From Neorhizobium vignae (GTDB taxonomy: Bacteria; Pseudomonadota; Alphaproteobacteria; Rhizobiales; Rhizobiaceae): a stretch of 64,000 bases of DNA. The notes beneath the pieces are model-generated. The model was not told where the DNA came from and did not search any database. It saw only the letters and a program-made list of their open reading frames with translations. Where the stretch lies: the NCBI RefSeq assembly GCF_000732195.1, contig NZ_JNNU01000005.1:186001-250000 (forward strand). The letters are read 5' to 3'. Of the stretch, positions 17,687 through 27,226 are shown one piece after another. The position numbers and the translations under genes were made by a program. Each line of letters starts with the position of its first letter. The stretch's first letter is position 1.

Positions 17687-18376
17687 TCACGCCGCTGTCA
17701 CACTGCGCCCGACGCCATTATGCAGGTCGAGGCAGCGCTCGAACCACAACCCCACCGGGTCGTCGTCGGAAAACACCTTGGCGCCGGCGGTGACGCGCAT
17801 CCACTGCAGCGCGCCGAACAGGATGTAGTCGACGAAAAGCGGGCCGTCGCCGCCGATGAAGTCATGATATTTCAACGCATGACGGATCGGCTCCAGCTTC
17901 GGCGCGAAACCGTCGATCTCCGCCTGGCGGCTCGCTTCCATCTCTTCCAGCGTCCTGCCGAGCCGGGCTTCGCGGCTGGCGCGGAAATAGACCTGATCCG
18001 TCTCGCCGAGCATGTCATGAATGTTCTTGACCGCAATCTTGGTGATCGCCGTATGCACCACCATCTGGGAAAAACCCTCGACGAAACGGGCAAGCGCCTT
18101 GCCGGCCGGCCCGCCGAACAGCGTCGGCCGGTCCGGATAGGTCTCCTCCAGATAAAGCGCGATCTCGAAACTGTCGCGGATCAGCTCGTTGCCGTCCCTC
18201 AGGATCGGCACCGTCTTCGAGAAACCGCCTTCGAGGCTGGGGATCTCGGTAAACGGCGTCGGCTTCTCGATGAAATCGAGGCCCTTGTGGGCGAGCGCCT
18301 GCACGACTTTCCAGCAATGGGGCGAAAACGGGCGGCTCTCGTCGGCGCCGCAGAGCGAATAGAGAATACGGGTCAC
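17687..18376 (-). CDS. Glutathione S-transferase-like protein
   Basis: About 229 residues. The thioredoxin-like N-terminal domain (RILYSLCG, then [19 protein letters not shown] and [16 protein letters not shown]) is followed by a helical domain. I chose GTG 18376 because AGGAGCC stands 5 bp before it and translation then begins VTRILYSL, the family N terminus; a frame opening at 18421 adds 15 residues without a ribosome site. It is a GST/DUF-type paralogue distinct from the one at 9.6 kb. The substrate is unknown. Confidence 0.8.
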   Translation of the reverse strand: MTRILYSLCGADESRPFSPHCWKVVQALAHKGLDFIEKPTPFTEIPSLEGGFSKTVPILRDGNELIRDSFEIALYLEETYPDRPTLFGGPAGKALARFVEGFSQMVVHTAITKIAVKNIHDMLGETDQVYFRASREARLGRTLEEMEASRQAEIDGFAPKLEPIRHALKYHDFIGGDGPLFVDYILFGALQWMRVTAGAKVFSDDDPVGLWFERCLDLHNGVGRSVTAA

Positions 18377-18594
18377 GGCAGGCTCCTGATCCGGATGTTC
18401 GGCCGACGATATTGAAAGCAAATTCTGATTTGAATCCAGTCAGGAAATTTCATGGATCGCATTCGATCGGCTGTCTGGACGATCCCTTAACCGTAACTCC
18501 CGACGATCCCGTCATTTTTAGCAAATGTTAAAAGCCGGGGCCGCATGGCTTGTCGCACAATCGAACAAACCGGATCAACCTGTGGGGACGAGAG

Positions 18595-19629
18595 ATGGCG
18601 GGCGAAGCGAGCAGAACGGGACAGGATCGCGGCCTGCAGGCTGTCGTCCAGCTCATGGCAAAGTTGGACGTGAGCGGCCTGCCGCGCAATTACGAGCTTT
18701 TCCACGAGGCGCTCCTCGGCGGCGACCCCGCCCTTTCGCGCGAAGTTCTGGCGCTTCCCGCCGGTCCTTCCCAGACGGTGCTCGACGAAATGGGGCAGCG
18801 CCATCAGCTCCCGGCTTTTGTCGCGCTCCTGCCCGTCAGGGGTCGCGATCAGGAAATAAAGCTGCTGCTGGAACTCCGGGACAAGATGGCAAGCGGCGTG
18901 ACCCAGAAGAAGGGTTTCAGCCGCGTGCTGGAAACCGTCGCCCGCAGCCTGCGCCAGGACAGCACCGCCGGGCCTGAGGATATTCTGGCCGAGATCGAAT
19001 ATTTGAGCGTTTCGCTCTCCGATGCCGTGGTCGCCGAAACCGAGCTGGAAGCCATTCTTCGCGCCGGTGCCGATCGCCTCGTCAAGGCCGAACACGAGGC
19101 ATCGGTTGCCCGCTCGGTGACGCTGCGCGACCGGCTGACCTCGCTGCCGAACCATGCGGCGCTCGCGGAACGGCTGGAGGCGCTTTACGGCGTCGATGCC
19201 GACAGCCGCGATACCGCCCTCTTCCTGGTGACGATCACCGACCTTCCGTACCTCGCCCGCACCTACGGCGATCCCGCCGTCAACCGGATCGTCAAGAAGG
19301 CCGCCTCGATCTTCCGCAAGGCGATCAAGAAGAACGACTTCCTGGCGCGCATCGGCAAGGGCGATTTCGCCTTCGTCTTCCGCGATGTCAGCCGCGACAG
19401 CGTGCAGCCGATCGCCGAGCGGCTGATCGCCTCGATCACCGACAATCTCGTCTTCGCCGCGTCCGACGGCACGAGCGGCATCGGCCTGTCGGTCGGCGCA
19501 GCACTCGCCGCAGACGCCTTTTCCCCACAGGAACTCCGCCTGCAGGCCGGCTCGGCCCTTGAAGCGGCCAAGGCCAATCCGCGCCTGATCGTCGCGCTTC
19601 ACGGCGGCGGGCAGAAACGGGCGTCTTAG
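18595..19629 (+). CDS. Degenerate GGDEF-domain protein
   Basis: A 344-residue soluble protein. Residues 1-170 are helical with no recognised sensor domain. Residues about 175-335 follow the diguanylate cyclase fold: DRLTSLPNHAAL, the helix, then RIGKGDFAFVF where RxGGDEF is expected. The signature is GKGDF (residues 254-258), missing both the second Gly and the Glu, so it should not make c-di-GMP. It may instead act as a GTP or c-di-GMP sensor or a scaffold. The start ATG 18595 follows GGGGACGAGAG. Neighbours offer no clear partner. Confidence 0.75.
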   Translation: MAGEASRTGQDRGLQAVVQLMAKLDVSGLPRNYELFHEALLGGDPALSREVLALPAGPSQTVLDEMGQRHQLPAFVALLPVRGRDQEIKLLLELRDKMASGVTQKKGFSRVLETVARSLRQDSTAGPEDILAEIEYLSVSLSDAVVAETELEAILRAGADRLVKAEHEASVARSVTLRDRLTSLPNHAALAERLEALYGVDADSRDTALFLVTITDLPYLARTYGDPAVNRIVKKAASIFRKAIKKNDFLARIGKGDFAFVFRDVSRDSVQPIAERLIASITDNLVFAASDGTSGIGLSVGAALAADAFSPQELRLQAGSALEAAKANPRLIVALHGGGQKRAS

Positions 19630-19761
19630 GAGGGATATATTTCCCGAACGAGAAGGCCGCGGTTTCCCACGGTCTTCCATTTCGAACGACGACCGGTTGC
19701 CGGCTGGGGTAACGTCCGACCAGCGATCCCCGTTGAGAAGCCCAAGCAGACAGCCGGAGCG

Positions 19762-20481
19762 TTATGCCGGCATGAACTGGTTCTGCTGCGTAAACCGGAC
19801 CGCAACATCCGTGACGCCGTCAAAGCTCACTTCATACGCTGCCGAAGTCGTGGCCGTGTCGATCACCTGTCCTTCGACGAAGGCGCCGGCGAGGATGTAG
19901 TATTTCGGCTTGGGCGTGAACTGATAGGTGATGCCGGGTTCGAGTTGGACTGCGATCGTCGGTTTTCCGGCCATGGCGATGCCGACATTCAGGTAGGTGT
20001 TCTTGCTGGCCTGCACCAGCACATCCGGAATGGTGTTGTCGGCCTTGACGACGATCAAACCCTTGACACCGTCGGTAGGCTCCGCCGGAAAGCCCGGGGC
20101 ACCCCAGGGGAACGGTCCCTGATAGGTGACCGGCACCGTATTGTGAGTGTCGATCATCACGCTGGTCGTGCTCGCCGTCATGAACGAGCGGGGCGAACCC
20201 GCAGAGCCAAGCTGCTGAATATGACCTACCGTCGCGGCATAATCGATCGTCCAGTTGAATGACGACATGCTCGGCTGAGTGGCGCTGCCAGCGGCGGCAC
20301 CACCGACCATCCAGGCCAGCGACGACGGGGCGACCGACGGCCCGATGATTTGGGGGATCGTCTGATACAGCGCGAACTGCTGCCATTTCGAATGTTCATT
20401 GAGAACCGTGAGGCTGTAGGGCTGGCCAGCGGCCTGTGCACCGAAGGCCTTGATCGCGTTCTGGCCCATATAGATGGTCAT
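19762..20481 (-). CDS. RhiA-like protein of unknown function
   Basis: A 239-residue, beta-rich protein without a signal peptide. The motifs YSLTVLNEHSKW, FALYQTIPQ, SLAWMVGGAA and FNWTIDY resemble, from memory, the RhiA (rhizosphere-expressed) protein family, which has no established biochemical role. The rest has many Thr/Val/Pro positions and ends in RFTQQNQFMPA. GAGAGG lies upstream of ATG 20481. It is divergent from a Crp/Fnr regulator with a 220-bp AT-richer gap, so that regulator may control it. The family call is tentative; the gene itself is well supported. Confidence 0.6.
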   Translation of the reverse strand: MTIYMGQNAIKAFGAQAAGQPYSLTVLNEHSKWQQFALYQTIPQIIGPSVAPSSLAWMVGGAAAGSATQPSMSSFNWTIDYAATVGHIQQLGSAGSPRSFMTASTTSVMIDTHNTVPVTYQGPFPWGAPGFPAEPTDGVKGLIVVKADNTIPDVLVQASKNTYLNVGIAMAGKPTIAVQLEPGITYQFTPKPKYYILAGAFVEGQVIDTATTSAAYEVSFDGVTDVAVRFTQQNQFMPA

Positions 20482-20701
20482 AATACCTCTCCTCTTTCAG
20501 GTTGCCGCGACCACACCACGCGGTGACGGCGTCTGTGCTTCCGGCACCCGTTTCCGTGGAACGCCATTTGCACAAACACAACCTAAGATATTTAAATCCC
20601 GAAATATGTAACGCAGGTAACAACCCTGGTTTGCATTGTTGATAGATATCAACCCGACGGATGGTGACGGCGTTTCCGATCTCAGGGTGGTCACGGAGAA
20701 G

Positions 20702-21415
20702 ATGAAAACAACGAAGAGCCAGAAAATCTCGGACGAGATAAGAAAAATGGAACTGTTCAGCGCTGCCGATGACGTGGTTGTCTCGGCGTTCTCCAACAGA
20801 ATAAATATAAATACATACAAGGATCGACAGACACTGTTCATGAGTGGAGATCCTTGCGATACTATCTATATTGTAATTTCTGGCGGAATATACCTTTACT
20901 TTATATCCGAGGAAGGTAACGAAGTGATCTTTTCCGAACTTCAGCCGGGGGATGCCGTCGGCGAGATCGAGTTCGCTCTCAACTACCGGCATTCCTCGAA
21001 CGCGGTGATCTGCGGAACGACCCGGCTGCTTGAAATCGATCGGAAGACATTCAACGAACTCTCGGCAATCCCGCACGTGTCTTCATACCTGATACGCACG
21101 ATCGCCCGAAAGCTTCACCGCACCATGATGTTTGCAGAAGGAATGGCGCTTTACCCGCTGGAGACCCGCCTTGCGCGCCTTCTGCTCAATCTCGGCGCCG
21201 CGCACGGGCGGTCGACCAGTGACGGCATCCTCATCGAAAAGCCGATATCCCAGAGCCGCATGGGCCAGCTGATCAATGCCAGCCGGCCGCGCATCAATGC
21301 CCAGCTACAGGCCTGGAAGAGCGAGCGGCTGATCGGCGTGCTGCAGCACCGCATCGTCATTTTCAACAAGCGATCGCTGCAGATCATCTCGCGTCATTCA
21401 GACCCTGCGGCCTGA
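20702..21415 (+). CDS. Crp/Fnr family transcriptional regulator
   Basis: About 237 residues. The N-terminal cyclic-nucleotide-binding-type beta-roll (GDPCDTIYIVISGGIYLY, then ELQPGDAVGEIEF) leads through a dimer helix to a C-terminal winged helix with PISQSRMGQLINASRPRINAQL. It has no Fnr-type Cys cluster and no obvious cAMP-binding Arg-Ser pair, so the signal is unknown. The start is uncertain: ATG 20702 (GGAGAAG just upstream) or an upstream TTG at 20636. The first 100 codons are less GC-rich than the neighbours, which may point to acquisition. It is divergent from the RhiA-like gene. Confidence 0.88.
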   Translation: MKTTKSQKISDEIRKMELFSAADDVVVSAFSNRININTYKDRQTLFMSGDPCDTIYIVISGGIYLYFISEEGNEVIFSELQPGDAVGEIEFALNYRHSSNAVICGTTRLLEIDRKTFNELSAIPHVSSYLIRTIARKLHRTMMFAEGMALYPLETRLARLLLNLGAAHGRSTSDGILIEKPISQSRMGQLINASRPRINAQLQAWKSERLIGVLQHRIVIFNKRSLQIISRHSDPAA

Positions 21416-21499
21416 ATGACGCGGACGCCTCTGTGGGGCACGGGACCAATGCTGCAATGCCCGACGCCGCCCCCGAACGCCCAGGCCGGATGAGCCGGC

Positions 21500-22387
21500 T
21501 TACGGGCAGCCGTTCTTGACGATGGCGATCAGATCGGCTGTATCCGCGGTAAAGCTCGGACCGAAAACGCCGTCCGGCGCGCCGCTGGAGACAACGGCGA
21601 CCGCCTTGTAGACGTTGTTGGCGGTCACGAACCACGCCCCGCCGCTTGCGCCGCCGCCATACATGGGATGCGGGCGGGCGTCGTAGGAGGTGCCGGCCTG
21701 CACCACGATACGGGCGATTTCCCGATACATATACTCGCCGTCCTCCAACCTTGCCGGGTAGCCGGTGATCGTCACATTTTCATCGACACGGGCGCCGTCG
21801 ATGCCGAGTTCATATTTGCCGACGGCGGATGCCGCGGTGGTGCGCATCACCGAATAGTCGAACTGCGACCGCGCGAGGCTCGGATCGTTGTCCGCGACCT
21901 CGGTCCAGCGTAACAGCACGGCTGCCCTGTCCATGTGGTAGAGCGTTCCGCCGCCGTTGGAATATCCCTGGTAGAAGTGGATGTTGCTCGCCGCCATGCC
22001 GCCTTTCCAGAGACTGTGGGCGGCGCCGATGACGATATTCGCATCCGCGACGAATTGGGCACTGGCGGTATAATCGGCCCCGCCACGCGTGTAGAGCAAC
22101 TGGCCGCCGAATTTGTAGGGCGCCTGGTCGATCGGCGCGCGCTCCGCATCCCCCGTGAGGGTATCTCCGCCGTCGCGCGGAAACCCGGTTGTGGGCAAGG
22201 TCTCGATCATTTCGCGCTCAGGGATCGCCGCGGCAATTCTTTCCGGCGTCCAGTATTCCGTGGCGGCATTGGCCGACCCTGCGCCGCCGGGATCCCAGCA
22301 GGTAAACTCCACCGCTCCCGCGTCGAGCGGCATCATCAGCGCGGATGCCGACAGCAGCGTCCACCACGTCCATCTTCTCACTCTCAT
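21500..22387 (-). CDS. Secreted trypsin-like serine protease (S1 family)
   Basis: A 295-residue protein with a signal peptide (residues 1-25, ending LDAGA). The catalytic triad of chymotrypsin/V8-like proteases is visible: His124 in IGAAHSLW, Asp177 in QFDYSVM, and Ser248 in GGASGGAW. About 95 residues precede the protease core and may be a propeptide. ATG 22387 was chosen because GGGAGAG lies upstream. No inhibitor or partner gene is adjacent. It should act outside the cytoplasm; the substrate is unknown. Confidence 0.85.
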   Translation of the reverse strand: MRVRRWTWWTLLSASALMMPLDAGAVEFTCWDPGGAGSANAATEYWTPERIAAAIPEREMIETLPTTGFPRDGGDTLTGDAERAPIDQAPYKFGGQLLYTRGGADYTASAQFVADANIVIGAAHSLWKGGMAASNIHFYQGYSNGGGTLYHMDRAAVLLRWTEVADNDPSLARSQFDYSVMRTTAASAVGKYELGIDGARVDENVTITGYPARLEDGEYMYREIARIVVQAGTSYDARPHPMYGGGASGGAWFVTANNVYKAVAVVSSGAPDGVFGPSFTADTADLIAIVKNGCP

Positions 22388-22555
22388 GACATTTGCTCTC
22401 CCGATTGAAGTTCGGTCGCGCCATCGCGGCCGACGGCAGCGCCGCCTCAATCATCTACCAGAGCGTGCAATTTCCTTCTGTTTCCCTCGGGACAGCGGAT
22501 ACCAACCCGTCGGCCGCCCTTGCCAACAAACGGTGTTTCGGCCAAAACCGCCGCC

Positions 22556-24439
22556 ATGATCACGATTACCGAACTTTCCGCCCGCATCGCCGGGCGCCTC
22601 CTCCTCGACAATGCCAGCGTGACGCTTCCCGCGGGCACCAAGGCGGGGCTCGTCGGCCGCAACGGCGCCGGCAAATCCACGCTGTTCAAGGTCATAACCG
22701 GCGAGCTGGGCTCGGAAACCGGTTCGGTCTCCTATCCGAAGAACGCGCGGCTCGGCCAGGTGGCGCAGGAGGCGCCGGGCACAGAGGATTCGCTGATCGA
22801 AATCGTGCTTTCCGCCGACAAAGAGCGCGCCGCACTTTTGATCGAGTCGGAAACGGCCACCGACCCGCACCGCATCGCCGACATCCAGATGCGGCTCGTC
22901 GATATCGACGCCCATTCGGCGGAAGCCCGCGCCGCCAGCATTCTCGCCGGCCTCGGCTTCTCCCAGGAGGCGCAGTCGCGTCCGGCCTCGTCCTTCTCGG
23001 GCGGCTGGCGGATGCGCGTGGCGCTTGCCTCCGTCCTGTTTGCCGAGCCAGACCTGTTGCTGCTCGACGAGCCGACCAACTATCTCGATCTCGAAGGCAC
23101 GTTGTGGCTGGAGGACTATATCCGGCGTTATCCGCACACCGTCATCATCATCAGTCATGACCGCGACCTGTTGAACAACGCGGTCAACGCCATCGTGCAT
23201 CTCGACCAGAAGAAGCTGACCTTCTATCGCGGCGGCTACGACCAGTTCGAGCGCCAGAAGGCCGAGGCCGACGAATTGCAGACTAAGGCCAAGGCCAAGA
23301 ACGAGGCGGCCCGCAAGCACCTGCAGAGCTTCATCGACCGCTTCAAGGCCAAGGCCACCAAGGCACGACAGGCGCAGAGCCGCGTCAAGGCATTGGAACG
23401 CATGGGCACGGTCGCCGCGGTGATCGAGGATCATGTCCAGCCGATCACCTTTCCCGAGCCGGAAAAACAGCCCGCCTCGCCGATCGTTGCGATCCAGAAC
23501 GCCGCCGTCGGTTACGAACCGGGCAAGCCGATCCTCAAGAACATAACGCTGCGCATCGACAATGACGACCGCATCGCGCTGCTCGGCTCGAACGGCAACG
23601 GCAAATCGACCTTCGCCAAGTTCATCGCAAGCCGCCTCAAGGCGGAGAGCGGCGATATCCGCCTGGCGCCGAACCTGAAGATCGGCTTCTTCGCCCAGCA
23701 CCAGCTCGACGACCTGGTGCCGGCGGATTCGCCCGTCGCCCATGTGCGCCGGCTGATGCCGGACGCGCCCGAGGCCAAGGTTCGCGCCCGCGTGGCGCAG
23801 ATGGGGCTTGCGACGGAAAAGATGGCGACGGCCGCAAAGGACCTGTCCGGCGGCGAAAAGGCACGCCTGCTGATGGGCCTTGCCGCCTTCCACGCGCCAA
23901 ACCTCCTCATCCTCGACGAACCGACCAACCATCTCGACATCGACAGCCGCCGGGCGCTCATCGAAGCGCTCAACGACTATGAGGGCGCCGTCATCCTGAT
24001 CAGCCACGATCGTCACCTGATAGAGGCCACCGTCGACCGTTTGTGGCTGGTCAACAACGGCACCGTTTCGAATTTCGAAGGCGACATGGAGGAATACCGC
24101 AACCTGATTGTCAGCTCCGGCAAAAAAAAAGACGAAACAGTTGAGCTGACCGAAGATCTGTCCTCGAAGGCCGACCAGCGCAAGGCGAATGCCGAAAAGC
24201 GCGCATCGCTGGCGCCGCTCAAGAAAAAGATCAACGAAATCGAGGCCGTAACCGCCAAGCTGGAGAAATTGATCAAGGCTCTTGATAAGGAACTTGCGGA
24301 CCCCGCCCTCTACGAAAAAACTCCCGCCAAGGCAGCCCAGAAGGCCAAGGAACGCGGAGAAGCCGCCGCAAAGCTCTCCGCCGCCGAAGAGGAATGGCTG
24401 ATGCTGTCGTCGGAGTACGAAGAGGCTATGGCGAGCTGA
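22556..24439 (+). CDS. ABC-F family ATPase (Uup-like)
   Basis: A 627-residue protein with two ABC cassettes and no membrane segments. Walker A motifs are GRNGAGKST (about residue 38) and GSNGNGKST; ABC signatures are FSGGWRMRVAL and LSGGEKARLL; Walker B motifs are LLLLDEPTNYLDL and LLILDEPTNHLDI. A charged inter-domain linker (arm) and a long C-terminal coiled coil (about residues 540-627, Lys/Glu/Ala-rich) point to the Uup branch, which acts on ribosomes or branched DNA. ATG 22556 opens with the usual MITITEL. Confidence 0.92.
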   Translation: MITITELSARIAGRLLLDNASVTLPAGTKAGLVGRNGAGKSTLFKVITGELGSETGSVSYPKNARLGQVAQEAPGTEDSLIEIVLSADKERAALLIESETATDPHRIADIQMRLVDIDAHSAEARAASILAGLGFSQEAQSRPASSFSGGWRMRVALASVLFAEPDLLLLDEPTNYLDLEGTLWLEDYIRRYPHTVIIISHDRDLLNNAVNAIVHLDQKKLTFYRGGYDQFERQKAEADELQTKAKAKNEAARKHLQSFIDRFKAKATKARQAQSRVKALERMGTVAAVIEDHVQPITFPEPEKQPASPIVAIQNAAVGYEPGKPILKNITLRIDNDDRIALLGSNGNGKSTFAKFIASRLKAESGDIRLAPNLKIGFFAQHQLDDLVPADSPVAHVRRLMPDAPEAKVRARVAQMGLATEKMATAAKDLSGGEKARLLMGLAAFHAPNLLILDEPTNHLDIDSRRALIEALNDYEGAVILISHDRHLIEATVDRLWLVNNGTVSNFEGDMEEYRNLIVSSGKKKDETVELTEDLSSKADQRKANAEKRASLAPLKKKINEIEAVTAKLEKLIKALDKELADPALYEKTPAKAAQKAKERGEAAAKLSAAEEEWLMLSSEYEEAMAS

Positions 24440-24596
24440 CTTTGCTCCGGTGGCGAGTATTGCCCTCTTGCCGACCAGACCCGCGATATACTTGGCGGCG
24501 CCGCCGGGAACCCGCCACTCGCAATGCGATTAATCATTAAATTAGGAATACATTATAGTGTTGGCCGATTATTCACAGGGATGATTTTCCGGCCTT

Positions 24597-25955
24597 ATGT
24601 CCAATCCGCGTCGGCTTCACGCTCTTTCTGGCCTGCTTGCGGATCGCCGCGGCAATATTGCCATCATGTTCTCTCTGCTGCTCGTGCCGCTGATCACCGC
24701 AGTCGGCGCCAGCCTCGACTACGTGCGGGCCTATAACGCCCGTTCGAAGATGCAGGCCGATCTCGATACCGCCTTGCTCGGCGCAGTAAAAAGCGTGGGA
24801 ACACTGGACAATGCCGCGCTCAAGAAGCGCATTCAGGAGTGGTTCGCTGCCCAGACCGATCTCGGAAGCGGCGGTTATGCGCTCGAAGAAATCGACATCG
24901 ACACATCGAACCGTCGGATCACCGCGACGGCCCGCGCAACGGTGCCCACGACGCTGCTCAACATTGCCGGCATAGACGGCGTCGGCGTGGCCACCTCCTC
25001 GTCGGTGGAGGGTCCAGGCCGCGCCTATCTCGACGTCCATATCGTACTCGACAAATCCGCGTCGATGCTGCTTGCGGCGACGAGCGCCGGTCAGTCCAGC
25101 CTGATGTCGTCACCGGCCAAATGCGCGTTTGCGTGCCATACGCCGGAAGGGTCGCCATTCACCTACAAGGGCAAGACCTATAGCAATGTTTACGACCTGT
25201 CGGTCGCGATGAACATCAAGCTGCGGGCCGATGTCTCGGTGGACGCCGCGCGAGAAGTGCTGGACCTCATCGACACGGCAGACACAGCCCATGAGCGTAT
25301 CAGGGTCGGCCTCTATACCCTTGGCGAGACCGTGACCCAAGTGTTGTCGCCGACCTTCTCAACCTCGGCTGCTCGCACGAAGCTGAACAGCAAAACCAGC
25401 GGCATGACGAGCGCGACCTCCGAAGACGCGACATATTTCGACACCTCCCTGACGGCCCTCAAGCCCATGATCGGAACGGCCGGAGACGGAACCACCAAGG
25501 ATGCGCCGCTGAAACTCGTGTTGGTTCTGACGGACGGCGTCCAGTCCGAGCGCAACTGGGTGCTACAAAGCAACTCCGGCATCCGCTTCCCGACAGCAAA
25601 AAGCTCGCTGCAGACCGTCGTCACGCCGATCAATTCCAAATGGTGCAAGCAGGTGAAGGACCTCGACGCCACAATCGGGGTTCTCTACACCGAATACCTG
25701 CCGATGACCTGGGACTGGGGTTACAATGCGACGCTCGGCAAGACGATGAGCAGCAGCGGCTTCAGTTCGATCTGGGGTGGCACGGTCGCTTCCGGCCAGA
25801 ACAACAGCACCCGGACTGCCTATATCCCCAAAGCCCTCGAGGAATGCGCAACGAGCGGCGACTTTTTCCTGCAGGCGAACTCGGCCGAGGAAATCGAGGA
25901 AGGCCTGTCCTCGCTCTTCAAGCAGTATCTCTCCAAGGTAAGGCTGACAAACTAG
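24597..25955 (+). CDS. TadG-like pilus assembly protein with von Willebrand A domain
   Basis: 452 residues. The N terminus has RRGNIAIMFSLLLVPLITAVG, a class IVb prepilin-like (Flp/TadG) membrane segment. It is followed by a vWA domain with a MIDAS motif, DKSAS (residues 152-156), and LTDG (312-314). An insertion carries a Cys pair (CAFAC). The product should sit in the inner membrane facing the periplasm as part of a Tad-type system. It is the first of three abutting genes with two TadE-like proteins, yet no tadA, tadB, tadC or flp gene is in the window. Confidence 0.85.
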   Translation: MSNPRRLHALSGLLADRRGNIAIMFSLLLVPLITAVGASLDYVRAYNARSKMQADLDTALLGAVKSVGTLDNAALKKRIQEWFAAQTDLGSGGYALEEIDIDTSNRRITATARATVPTTLLNIAGIDGVGVATSSSVEGPGRAYLDVHIVLDKSASMLLAATSAGQSSLMSSPAKCAFACHTPEGSPFTYKGKTYSNVYDLSVAMNIKLRADVSVDAAREVLDLIDTADTAHERIRVGLYTLGETVTQVLSPTFSTSAARTKLNSKTSGMTSATSEDATYFDTSLTALKPMIGTAGDGTTKDAPLKLVLVLTDGVQSERNWVLQSNSGIRFPTAKSSLQTVVTPINSKWCKQVKDLDATIGVLYTEYLPMTWDWGYNATLGKTMSSSGFSSIWGGTVASGQNNSTRTAYIPKALEECATSGDFFLQANSAEEIEEGLSSLFKQYLSKVRLTN

Positions 25956-26474
25956 ATGACGCCGATGCAGCGTTTCAAAGCCCTCTTATGGAACGAGCAG
26001 GGAACGGCCGCGGTCGAGTTTGCACTGCTTGTCTTGCCGTTCTTCGTCTTCCTGTTTTGCATTCTCGATATGGCGCTGATGTTCTTCGTCGACAGCGCGC
26101 TCGATTCGGCCCTGCATATGGCCGCCCGTTCCGTCCGGGTGGGCAGCGCCTATTCTAACGGCTGGGATCTCGCCGCGTTCAAGAGCAATGTCTGCGACGG
26201 TATGGCGCTCGCCTTCAGTTGCGAGGACGAACTCCTGGTCACGACCACCACGATGTCCGATTTCTCGTCGATGAGCTTCAAGTCGCCGGTCAGCGGTGGT
26301 GTTCTGTCCGTAACCGAGAGCTTTTCTCCGGCCGGGTCGGGGGACTACGTGATGATCCAGGCTTTCCTCCCCTGGGACAGCCTGCTGGCCGCTATCGGCG
26401 CAGACGTCAACACACTCGCCGATGGCACCTATGTGCTCTCCGCTTCCGTGATTTTCAGAAATGAACCCTTTTGA
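25956..26474 (+). CDS. TadE-like pseudopilin
   Basis: A 172-residue protein that starts on the base after the TadG-like stop. The N terminus has NEQGTAAVEFALLVLPFFVFL, the TadE prepilin-type cleavage and hydrophobic segment (Glu at +5 of the processed form). A non-conserved periplasmic domain of about 120 residues follows. TadE proteins are minor pseudopilins processed by TadV-type peptidase and needed for Flp fibril assembly. The gap to the next gene is about 10 bp. Confidence 0.87.
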   Translation: MTPMQRFKALLWNEQGTAAVEFALLVLPFFVFLFCILDMALMFFVDSALDSALHMAARSVRVGSAYSNGWDLAAFKSNVCDGMALAFSCEDELLVTTTTMSDFSSMSFKSPVSGGVLSVTESFSPAGSGDYVMIQAFLPWDSLLAAIGADVNTLADGTYVLSASVIFRNEPF

Positions 26475-26485
26475 GAAATCGCGCG

Positions 26486-27076
26486 ATGGCACCAAGGCAT
26501 GATCCCGACCACAGGCAAGGGAACCGGCGCGAAAGAAGCGTGCGAGCCCTGCTCGCCGACCGCAAAGGCCAGTCCGGCATCGAGTTCACCCTGCTTCTGC
26601 CGATAATGGCCCTGCTGTTCGCCGGCACCGTCGACCTCGGAGAAGGCCTGATGGTGAAGCGGAAGATCAACCAGATCGCGGAAGTGGCAAGCGACATCGT
26701 CTCCCAGGAACCGAGCTGGAGCAACAGTGAGCTCAATACCCTTCTCCAGGGGACCGCCTCCATTCTCATCCCCTTCGACAGCAGCGCACTCGCAATCCAG
26801 GTGGCCCTCGTAGACTTCGACGCCGCTGGCAACGCGAAGGTCAACTGGTCGTCGGCCTTTCAAGCGAACGCGCAGGCATCAGGGGACCCACCCGCCTTCG
26901 AAATCCCCGCGGACCTGATCGAAAGCAACGTGCAACTCGTGGTCGTGCAGGTGAATTATGCAATGGCGACGCCTTTCACCTCGCTGTTTTCCAGCGTCAC
27001 CGGCTCAGGTGAATACAGCTTTGTCGGCAAGGCGATCTCCCGTCCGCGGGTCGGCGACAAAATCACCAAGAAGTAG
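26486..27076 (+). CDS. TadE/TadF-like pseudopilin
   Basis: About 196 residues with RKGQSGIEFTLLLPIMALLF at about residues 30-50, again the TadE-type hydrophobic segment with the conserved Glu, preceded by a basic leader. The periplasmic part is rich in Ser/Ala/Asp. The start is uncertain: ATG 26486 or a TTG at 26471 that overlaps the previous stop (TTGA). It is the third member of the Tad trio. Confidence 0.8.
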   Translation: MAPRHDPDHRQGNRRERSVRALLADRKGQSGIEFTLLLPIMALLFAGTVDLGEGLMVKRKINQIAEVASDIVSQEPSWSNSELNTLLQGTASILIPFDSSALAIQVALVDFDAAGNAKVNWSSAFQANAQASGDPPAFEIPADLIESNVQLVVVQVNYAMATPFTSLFSSVTGSGEYSFVGKAISRPRVGDKITKK

Positions 27077-27226
27077 GCCGGGGCCTGCAATCCGGCAGAA
27101 GCCGTCCTTGCGGTCCGTTTCGCAGGTTGCATGCGGTGGACAACCCATCATAACCAGCCATTAACCATAATCGGCGAATGTGACGTCGCTTCAACTCCTT
27201 AGTCACTTTTTAGCCGAGTCGCTCCC

